This document shows, piece after piece, positions 56,620 through 64,000 of a stretch of 64,000 bases of DNA; positions within the stretch are counted from its first letter, which is position 1; each line of letters starts with the position of its first letter. The position numbers and the translations under genes are program-made. The stretch is taken from NCBI GenBank assembly GCA_037974335.1, contig CM075760.1, positions 59,650,515 through 59,714,514 of the forward strand, written 5' to 3'. The notes under the pieces were generated by a model. That model saw nothing but the letters and a program-made list of their open reading frames with translations, searched no databases and had not been told where the DNA came from. This DNA is from Prionace glauca. Taxonomy: Eukaryota; Chordata; Chondrichthyes; Carcharhiniformes; Carcharhinidae.

Positions 56620-57230
56620 AGAAGGAAGAGCGATATCTAGTTTCTTCTTGAAAACACACAACGTTTTGGCCTCAACTACTTTCCTGTGGTAGTGAATTTC
56701 ATGACTTGGCTACTCTCTGGGTGAAGAAATCTCTGCTCAGCTCAGTCCCAAAAGGTTTAAACCTTACCCTCAAACTGCCAGTCTTAGTTCTGGACTCCCC
56801 CAACATCGGGAAGATTCTTTCTGGATCTATTCTCTCTTATCCTCGAGAGGGAGCACAGCGAAGATTTAACAAAGAACAAAGAACAATAACAGCCCGGGAA
56901 ACAGGCCCTTCGGCCCAATGAGCCCGCGCCGCCATTTAACATTACCAGTCCCCCCCTCCACCCATGACCCTTATCTATTGTTTTATGGCAATATACATTG
57001 AGGGAAACTAATTTAGGGACAATTTATTACTTCCAATCAGCCTAATAGGACAGGCTGATTTCTGGGATAGCAGGTTTGTCATATGAAGAGAAACTAAATC
57101 GGTTAGGATTGCATTCACCGGAGTTTCGAAGAGTGAGAGGGGATCTCATTGAGACTTATAAAATTCTAGCAGAGTTAAGCAGTGTAAATTCAGAAAGAAT
57201 GTTCTGAGTGATGAAAGAATCCAGAACTCG
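56620..57230. repeat. Stack of old repeat fragments
   Basis: 56,620-56,860 is a minus-strand LINE 3' remnant; 56,865-57,050 matches the repeat at 1,310 kb-region copy (GGGAAACAGGCCCTTCGGCC); 57,055-57,225 is a plus-strand LINE remnant (GGATCTCATTGAGACTTATA). Confidence 0.6.
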
Positions 57231-60095
57231 GCATTGTAGCAAAGTGGTTAGCACTTTGGAAGACGCTAGTGGGTGTCGTCTATAGGCCCCCGAATAATGA
57301 TCTGGAGGTGGGGCGGGCTGTTAACGCGCAAATAAGTGCAGCGTGCAGGAATGGGACGGCAGTAGTTATGGGAGATTTCAATCTGCATATTGATTGGTCG
57401 ACCCATGTTGGACGAGGTGGGCTCGAGGAGGAGTTCTTGGAATGCTGCCGGGATAATTTCCTTGAACAGTGTGTGTTGGAGCCGACGAGGGAGCGAGCTA
57501 TCTTGGATCTGGTGCTATGTAATGAGGCGGGTAGAATTAGGGACCTTGTGGTGAAGGATCCTCTTGGAGAGAGTGATCATTGTATGGTGGAGTTTCTGGT
57601 GCAGATGGAGGAGGAGAAAGTGGGTTCCCAGACACGCGTCCTTTGTTTGAATAGAGGGGAGTATGGTAGGATGAGAGAAGAATTGGCGAATGTGGACTGG
57701 GGGAACGCGTTGGAAGGTAGGTCTGCTGAGGAGCAGTGGAGGATCTTTAAGGAGATCTTTCTTGGTGCTCAGCAGAAATTTATTCCGATGGTTAAAAAGG
57801 ACAGTAGGAGGAGAGGTAATAAGCCGTGGATAACGAAGGAGGTGAAGGAAAGTGTTAAATTAAAAGCGGAGGAGTTTAGAGTAGCTAAGAGCAGTGGGCG
57901 AGAAGAGGATTGGGAAAGGTTTAAATGTCAACAAAGATTGACAAAGAAATTGATAAAGGAGGGTAGGAGAAGCTATGAGGCTGGGCTAGCACTTAATATA
58001 AAAAAGGATAGCAAGAGTTTTTATAAATATATAAAAAGGAAGAGGCTGGCTAGGATAAACGTTGGTCCTTTAGAGGATGAGAAAGGGGAGCTAGTGGTAG
58101 GGGATAGGGATATGGCTAAGGTCTTGAATAACTTCTTTGTTTCTGTCTTCACGGAGGAGGACGTGAATAATTTGCCGGGTGTTAGCGATGGAAAGGTGGT
58201 AGGAATGGAGGGTCTTAATGACATTACTGTTACTAGAGAGGTGGTGCTCGACAGACTGGAGGGGCTGATTGTGGACAAGTCCCCAGGACCGGATGGAATG
58301 CATCCGAGGGTTCTGAAAGAAATGGCGGAGGTGATAGTGGATGCCTTGGTGGTTATTTTCCAGACGTCGCTGGATTCCGGGGAAGTGCCGGAAGATTGGA
58401 AAACGGCTAATGTTACGCCGTTGTTTAAGAAGGGTGGCAGGCAAAAGGCGGGGAATTATAGGCCGGTTAGTTTAACGTCTGTGGTAGGTAAAATGTTAGA
58501 AACCGTCATTAAGGAGGAAATAGCGAGGCATCTTGAGGGGAATTGCTTGATAGGGCGGACGCAACACGGTTTCATTAAAGGGAAGTCGTGTCTGACAAAT
58601 TTACTGGAGTTCTATGAGGATGTGTCTAGGGCAGTGGATGGAGGAGAGCCGGTGGATGTGGTCTTTCTGGATTTTCAGAAGGCGTTTGACAAGGTACCTC
58701 ACAAGAGGTTATTGCAGAAGGTCAGGGGACATGGAGTTGGGGGTAGGGTGTTAGCGTGGATAGAGGATTGGTTGTCAAATAGGAGGCAGAGAGTGGGGGT
58801 CAATGGATGCTATTCGGATTGGCGGTTGGTGACTACTGGGGTGCCCCAGGGGTCGGTGCTGGGGCCTCAGCTATTTACCATTTATATAGATGATCTGGAG
58901 GAGGGAACCGAGTGCAGGGTGTCGAAATTTGCTGCTGACACCAAGATTGGGGGAAAGGCAAATTGTGCGGAGGGTGTGGAGAGTCTGCAGAAGGATCTAG
59001 ATAGGCTGGGCGAATGGGCCAGGAAATGGCAAATGGAATTTAATGTTGGCAAGTGTGAGGTGGTCCACTTTGGTAGGAGGAATGGTAGGAAGGACTATTA
59101 CTTACGGGGCGAAAAACTGCAGCAGGCGACGGTGCAGAGGGACCTCGGGGTCCTTGTGCATGAGTCGCAAAAACCCAGCTTGCAGGTGCAGCAGGTGGTC
59201 AGGAAGGCGAATGGGATGCTGGCCTTCATAGCGAAGGGGATTGAATATAAAAGTAGGGAGGTCTTGCTGCAGCTGTATAGGGCATTGGTGAGGCCGCAGC
59301 TGGAGTACTGTGTGCAGTTTTGGGCGCCGCACCTGCGCAAGAATGTTTTGGCCCTGGAGGGAGTGCAGAGGAGGTTTACTCGGCTGATACCGGAGTTGAG
59401 GGGATTGAGCTATGAGGAGAGGCTGAATAAACTAGGCTTGTACTCGTTAGAGTTTAGAAGAATGAGGGGAGATCTCATTGAGACGTATAAGATGATGAAT
59501 GGGATGGATAGGATAGAGGTGGAGAGACTGTTCCCGCTCAAAAAAGACAGTAGGACTCGGGGGCACAGCCTCAAGATAAAGGGGGGGAGGTTTAGAACAG
59601 AGTTGAGGAGGAACTTCTTCACTCAAAGGGTGGTGAATCTCTGGAATTCTCTGCCCGTTGAAGTGGTGGAGGCTGCCTCGCTAAATATTTTTAAGAAACG
59701 GGTTGATGGGTTTTTGATAAGAGAAGGGATTAAGGGTTATGGGGAGAGGGCGGGAAGGTGGAGCTGAGTCACGACAGATCAGCCATGATCTTATTGAATG
59801 GCGGGGCAGGCTCGAAGGGCCAGATGGCCTACTCCTGCTCCTATTTCTTATGTTCTTATGTTCTTATGTTCCTCCTGTCTGCGTGGGTTTCCTCCGGGTG
59901 CTCCGGTTTTCTCCAATAGTCCAAAAATGTGCGGGTTAGGTTGATTGGCCATGCTAAAGAATAGCGTAGGTTAGAGGGATTAGTGGGTAAATATTGGGGA
60001 TATGGGGATAGAGCCTGGGTGGAGTTGTCGTCGGTGCAGACTCGATGGGCCGAATGGCCTTTTTCTGTGCTGTAGGGTTTCTATGATTCTAACTA
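57230..60095 (+). mobile_element. SINE interrupted by a long CR1-type LINE
   Basis: SINE head 57,230-57,258 (GTAGCAAAGTGGTTAGCACT) is followed by the CR1 at about 57,260-59,868, then SINE body and tail 59,869-60,095 (TGTCTGCGTGGGTTTCCTCC to GTAGGGTTTCTATGATTCT). Part of the SINE middle is missing at the junction. Confidence 0.85.
57269..59767 (+). CDS. CR1-type LINE ORF2 (endonuclease, RT), 832 codons, catalytic Asp lost
   Basis: One open frame from the 5' truncation to TGA. Residues 1-115 are the C-terminal part of an APE-type endonuclease (VVYRPPN, VVMGDFNLHIDW, GESDHCMVEF). RT follows at roughly 340-610: NYRPVSLTSVVGK, LDFQKAFDKVPHKRLLQKV, TGVPQGSVLGPQLFTIYIDD. The C-terminal domain is FFTQRVVNLWNSLPVEVVEA. 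The RT active-site FADD reads FAAD (TTTGCTGCTGAC), so one metal-binding Asp is Ala. Otherwise undamaged, hence young. The close relative at 19.5 kb keeps FADD. Truncation starts before an ATG, so no real start codon is expected. Confidence 0.92.
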   Translation: MGVVYRPPNNDLEVGRAVNAQISAACRNGTAVVMGDFNLHIDWSTHVGRGGLEEEFLECCRDNFLEQCVLEPTRERAILDLVLCNEAGRIRDLVVKDPLGESDHCMVEFLVQMEEEKVGSQTRVLCLNRGEYGRMREELANVDWGNALEGRSAEEQWRIFKEIFLGAQQKFIPMVKKDSRRRGNKPWITKEVKESVKLKAEEFRVAKSSGREEDWERFKCQQRLTKKLIKEGRRSYEAGLALNIKKDSKSFYKYIKRKRLARINVGPLEDEKGELVVGDRDMAKVLNNFFVSVFTEEDVNNLPGVSDGKVVGMEGLNDITVTREVVLDRLEGLIVDKSPGPDGMHPRVLKEMAEVIVDALVVIFQTSLDSGEVPEDWKTANVTPLFKKGGRQKAGNYRPVSLTSVVGKMLETVIKEEIARHLEGNCLIGRTQHGFIKGKSCLTNLLEFYEDVSRAVDGGEPVDVVFLDFQKAFDKVPHKRLLQKVRGHGVGGRVLAWIEDWLSNRRQRVGVNGCYSDWRLVTTGVPQGSVLGPQLFTIYIDDLEEGTECRVSKFAADTKIGGKANCAEGVESLQKDLDRLGEWARKWQMEFNVGKCEVVHFGRRNGRKDYYLRGEKLQQATVQRDLGVLVHESQKPSLQVQQVVRKANGMLAFIAKGIEYKSREVLLQLYRALVRPQLEYCVQFWAPHLRKNVLALEGVQRRFTRLIPELRGLSYEERLNKLGLYSLEFRRMRGDLIETYKMMNGMDRIEVERLFPLKKDSRTRGHSLKIKGGRFRTELRRNFFTQRVVNLWNSLPVEVVEAASLNIFKKRVDGFLIREGIKGYGERAGRWS

Positions 60096-60390
60096 GGGGT
60101 CAAAGTTTGAAGGAAAAAGGGTAAGTCTATTAGAACTGAGGTGGGACCAAATTTCTTCAGCCAAAAGGTGGTGAATGCATAGAATTCACGATCACAGAAT
60201 GTATTTGAGGCCAAAACGTTTTCTGATTTCAAGGAGAAATTATATATAGCTCTTGGGACTGAAGGGATCAAAGTATATGAGAGGAAAGAGGAATCCGGAT
60301 ATTAAATGTGATGATCAACCATGTTCAAAATGAATGGCGGAGCAGGCTCGATGGCCTGAATGGCATATTCCTGCTTCTATGTGTCGATGT
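60096..60390 (+). mobile_element. Old LINE 3' fragment
   Basis: Degenerate CR1/L2 3' end, closing at GGCGGAGCAGGCTCGATGGC ... CTGCTTCTATG. Confidence 0.6.
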
Positions 60391-60394
60391 AATC

Positions 60395-60780
60395 CTCCTG
60401 GAATTTTATTAGTTTCTGTGAGATCTCATTTCACTCTTTTGAACTCTAATAAATATAATTCTAACTGATTTATTCTCTACTGAAAGGACAAAACTAACAT
60501 CCCAAGAAACAGCCTGGTAAAACTTCTCTGCAATCCCTCTGTAGCGACGACATCCTTTCTCGGATGAGGACATCAAAGCTACACACAATATTCCAGATAT
60601 GGCCCTAACAATGCCCGATAGAATTGCAGCAAAACATCCCTATTCCTGTACTCAAATCCTCTTGCTATGAAGGTTAGCAAATCATTTTTCTTCTTTACTG
60701 CCTGCTGTAACTGCACGTTTACTTTCAGCGACTCACGTACGAGGACATCAGGTTCTGGCTGAGCATCCATCTCTCACATG
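60395..60780 (-). mobile_element. Old LINE fragment
   Basis: Minus-strand LTFIARGFEYRNRDVLLQFY and neighbouring words of an ORF2 C-terminus. It directly replaces the 5' half of the V relic that follows. Confidence 0.65.
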
Positions 60781-60823
60781 CTCTATCACTTTGGGGGGAT
60801 AAGAAACTTCAAGCCCAAATTTT

Positions 60824-60920
60824 GAAATCAAAGTTTAGTAAAACTACCAAAATCACTGAAGTGACGATTAACAAAGTCCTGATCTCCGACACCGCTGTGT
60901 ATTTCAATGCCATGAGTCCC
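60824..60920 (+). pseudogene. V-segment 3' half relic
   Basis: KSKFSKTTKITEVTINKVLI then SDTAVYFNAMSP matches FR3 of the V at 25.3-25.6 kb (SASFNKTAKITELMIGNTLM, SDSAVYFCAWSP type). The second conserved Cys is Asn (AAT). FR1-FR2 and leader are absent. A CACACTG heptamer follows at 60,921, but at 23 bp only GTCAAAATT is found, so the nonamer is degraded. Confidence 0.8.
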
Positions 60921-61079
60921 CACACTGCTGCAGAGATGTCGCGGGTCCCAGTCAAAATTCCACAGCGACAACTCCAGAGACTGAGCAGCAGAGGGCGCTC
61001 TCACACCGATGAAGAGCAGCAATAATTCACTGAGCGGTGTGAGAGCCAGAGGGATCTTTCTCAACCTGCAAATAATACA

Positions 61080-61465
61080 AAACACAACAATAGATTGTGA
61101 GGTCCACTCGCAGAACTGTATTACTTTATGATTTCAATTTGCAACATATTAAAAATAGATTGCACAAGTACATCTGTGGAATCTTAATTGTTTACATGTT
61201 AATTGTCTTTGTTCCTTTCAATTTATTTTTCCACTCTTTCCCTTCCTGCATCTAGTTTCCATTTTTCACCTGTAATTGCTTTGCTTTTTTTCCAATATTA
61301 GTTCAACGATTCAGAACCTGATTTTCTGCTCGGCATCTTAAATCAGTCCGGCAAAACTCCACTGAGCCACAAAAGGAAGCTGTCAGGCGAGGCCAATGAA
61401 TAACAAAGATTCTCTCCCTTTCTGTCCACCGCCATTGGAACATTTCTTCGAATAGGCACCATTGG
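61080..61465. other. Non-coding stretch
   Basis: AT-rich; nothing recognised. Confidence 0.35.
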
Positions 61466-61712
61466 GTGGCACGTTGCCTCACAGCGCCGGGGCCTCTGGT
61501 CACTGCCTGTGTAGAGCTTGCACTTTCTCGTCTGGGTTCTCCGGTTTCCCCTCACAGTCCAAAGTTAGGTTGATCGGCCATACTAAATTGCCCTTTAGTG
61601 TTAGGGAAACGAGTAGGGACAATACGGACTGGGCGTCTGTGTGATTGCGAAGGATGCAGACTTAATGGGCCAAATAGCCTCCTTCTGCGCTGTTTGCAAT
61701 GGTAATTGAAAT
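61465..61712 (+). repeat. tRNA-derived SINE copy
   Basis: GGGTGGCACGTTGCCTCACA head remnant, body with AGTCCAAAGTTAGGTTGATC and tail CAGACTTAATGGGCCAAATA. Confidence 0.75.
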
Positions 61713-62340
61713 GCTTGAACCCAATTTGCTTCAATGTTTTGAAGAAGATAAAGTGGCCAATAATCATTACAAAAACACCCGCATTGTAGCAGGATTGGAG
61801 CCTGATGTTGATCAGAGGCCAGAGCGATTGAGAGAAGATGTGTCCGATGTGGAAAAGGATATGAAAATGTGAATGAAAACCCATTGTGAGAGCAGTTTTC
61901 TGAATTATTACACTGTAATCATTTCAGCACCATATTCATTTCTTTTATGAATGGAAGTGACACCGAAAAGGATTTCCTAGCCGGCTGGTATTGAACTGTA
62001 GGTAATGAGGACAAGCTTTACATATCCTCAGGGGACTGTATATCTGCTGTCTGAACTTTGCTCTCGTGTTTTGAACACACGATTGTCGAGTTACTGGAAG
62101 TGCTGACATTATTATCTCTTAAACAAATTCCAAACTCCGAGGGTGGTGGCTCATTGAATACAGGATAACTAACCCGATTGAAGTTAGTAATTTTAAACAG
62201 AGGTGCCATTGAGAGACGTTGCATTAGTGGAAATGTGAAAACTTCAAGATTGTTACACGCTATGTACAGTGACAGCCAGTACCTTTGTCCAAAGCAGCAG
62301 GTATACTTTTTAAGCATATGGTCACAAACACATGTCCCTT
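61712..62340. other. Non-coding stretch
   Basis: No feature recognised before the inverted duplicate block begins. Confidence 0.35.
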
Positions 62341-62895
62341 CCTTTGAACTATGTTGGGAAGGATTCCGTAGCTGATTATCAGACCCGCTGATCGGCGGTA
62401 GAACCGCTCCTTCCTTGAATTGGGAGTTTCTCTTCGAACGGCAGGGTCGCTGACAATGTGATGAGTCAATCAACTCCGACATAAAATGCAATAAGTGTTC
62501 AATAATTGTCTCAGTGTTTCATGAGGGAAATCTTGCAGTCAAGGCTGAGCCGATGGTAAGGCTTAAACGGACTGATCCTGAATGAACCAAATCCTGGAGC
62601 AAGCCTGAGTTTGACGGTCACAATAATCAGAATCGGGTTTAACTGTCACCATCTGCTGTGGAAAACGGAAATATTCCTACCATAAAGCACTGACTGTTCC
62701 CCGGCTCTGAGTGTTTCCAACCATTGGCAGCCAGCCACTGGCAGCCAGCTCACCAGCCTGCCTATTCTCAATGTCACTGGGAACATCAGGAAGTGAAGTG
62801 AAAACATCCTGAGACTCACAGAAGATTACTGAGGGCGGGGTTTAGAACATGTCTTCAAAATCCCCAACTCCTCTTCCACAGAGCAGACAGAGACA

Positions 62896-63359
62896 ATGCG
62901 GCTGCTCAGCATCTGGGTTGTGTGGGCAATATTTCTGACAGGTAAATGTGGACCAAAAGCATTTCAACTTTGTTTTTTACATTTTTGAAACATGGTGTAA
63001 AACAAAATTTTCACAAGTCGCCGGTCAGATCTTTTTTATATTTGTTTTTCAGATCTGATTCATGGAGATTCTGTCACTCAGTCGCCTTCCTCAGATGTTA
63101 GGACAGAAGGAGAAGCGGTGACTTTAAATTGTAAATATGATACTGAACAGAGCGGCTACTATCTATACTGGTACCGGCAGCACCCAGACTCACAGCCTGA
63201 GTTTATATTGTGGAAACACTCGATCAGTGGTGAAGATAAAGCCGATTTTGCCAAAAGCCGTTTCTCTGTTGAGCTCCAGACTGAGAATAAATTCACCAGT
63301 TTAACTGTCCGGGACCTGAAGCTGGCTGACGCCGTTGTGTATTACTGCGCTTTCAGACT
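62896..63359 (+). CDS. TCR-type V segment (paralogue of 30.0 kb V)
   Basis: Leader exon 62,896-62,941 (MRLLSIWVVWAIFLT, donor CAG|GTAAAT). V exon 63,053-63,359 after TTGTTTTTCAG: HGDSVTQSPSSDVRTEGEAV, LNCKYDT (Cys), YYLYWYRQHPDSQPEFIL (Trp), VRDLKLADAVVYYCAFRL. No stops in the V exon. It appears functional. Translation past the RSS continues open by chance and is not gene content. Confidence 0.92.
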
Positions 63360-63398
63360 CACAGTGACAGAAACCAAGCTCAGCTCTGTACAAAAACT
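63360..63398 (+). other. V recombination signal, 23-bp spacer
   Basis: CACAGTG, 23 bp, ACAAAAACT. Confidence 0.92.
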
Positions 63399-64000
63399 GT
63401 TCTTCTTTTTACTGCAGAATGCAGTTCCTGTCTGTTGTCGCTTGTGTAAAATCGCGGTCGGTGTAGCCACAATGCACAGAGAAAGGAAACCAAACCAACT
63501 TCGAATGAAACTGTTCCCAGGGGCAGCTACACAAACAAACAGCCGATTTCAATCCGACAAACAGATCAGCACACAATCATATTTGAAGATACCGGTTCTA
63601 ATCCCTGCCTTTAATAACTCGCTTTCTGTCCTCAGGATGTTCATGCCTCACTTCCGTCTGTGTCTCTGGTTCTGTGAGACCACTTGGTGGCGATCTGGTG
63701 CTGACATGGAAAGAAAAGGCTACAGTCATATCTTGATAGGGGAACGGCCGCACTTTCAGAGACTGGGGGAGGTGGAAGAGGTGGTCGGGGAAAGTAATCC
63801 TGATCTGTGTATTATCATCGGAAAGATTTGCATTGTTAGTGGCGACAGAAACCACAGCAGCCTCCAGGAAACATTCTGAAGCTCAGTGGGCACGGGGGAA
63901 AACCCACTTGGGGTTGATTTAAAGATCACAGTCACCGCTTTGCGAAATCTGTTCAGCGCGTATAAGTTTTCTCTTATTCGGCAACACACACTGTTTAAAT

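Larger units (their letters stand above)
62340..63800. repeat. Inverted duplicate block, copy 2 (partner 29.2-30.7 kb)
   Basis: Reverse-complement partner of 29,225-30,700. It keeps the V segment, its flanks and, at 62,345-62,480 on the minus strand, the 5' part of the V relic (CGAAGAGAAACTCCCAATTC). Distance between the two blocks is about 31.6 kb. Confidence 0.8.

Noticed and set aside
63360-63879. Continuation of the V frame for about 170 codons after the RSS
   Set aside because: Chance open frame; the coding V ends at the heptamer.
1-64000. CRISPR array or bacterial operon features
   Set aside because: Introns, RSSs, LINEs and SINEs show a vertebrate genome; the tandem repeats lack spacers of unique sequence.

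Overview
The window looks like elasmobranch (shark, skate or ray) germline DNA from an antigen-receptor V-gene array, most likely the TCR alpha/delta (TRA/TRD) locus. The evidence is nine apparently usable immunoglobulin-superfamily V segments plus several relics, on both strands. Nearly all end in a CACAGTG-like heptamer, a 22-23 bp spacer and an ACAAAAACC-like nonamer. The repeat background (CR1-type LINEs ending in TTCTATG or TTATGTTC runs, and a tRNA-derived SINE with A and B boxes) is the type I know from cartilaginous fish.

Layout. 0-12 kb is almost all repeats: a Ty3/Gypsy fossil, a mosaic of CR1 copies, a 27-unit minisatellite and a CR1 with a long RT frame. 13-17.3 kb carries, on the minus strand, the 3' end of an IgM-type heavy-chain constant gene: a CH4 domain with secretory tail and its own poly(A) signal, a roughly 3.0 kb intron filled with TG-rich sequence, a transmembrane exon, and a last exon with a second poly(A) signal. 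CH1-CH3 were not found. 18-19.3 kb holds degenerate tandem repeats, followed by a young CR1. 23-63.5 kb is the V array. V segments lie at 23.3 (+), 26.2-25.3 (-), 30.1-29.7 (-), 34.6-35.4 (+), 39.5-40.0 (+), 41.9-41.5 (-), 43.6-43.1 (-), 49.0-49.3 (+), 52.4-52.8 (+) and 62.9-63.4 kb (+). V relics lie near 30.7, 40.2, 40.6, 50.9 and 60.9 kb. A CpG-rich tract with a YY1-motif minisatellite lies at 32.3-33 kb, a tRNA-Lys-like gene at 55.2 kb, and a CR1 with an 832-codon frame at 57.3-59.9 kb.

How it fits together. The V segments are recombination substrates. Each would be joined by RAG to D or J segments and spliced to a constant region, none of which I can see here. I found no TCR J, D or C, so the window is a V-only stretch. 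Two V pairs are inverted duplicates, which explains the mixed orientations. The most notable feature is the IgM-like constant 3' end inside or beside this array. It sits on the same strand as, and in the transcriptional direction of, four minus-strand V segments. This is a possible physical link between Ig and TCR loci in a group where IgH V to TCR joins have been reported. CH4 carries two compensating one-base indels, so it is either a recent pseudogene or has assembly errors; the membrane exons are clean.
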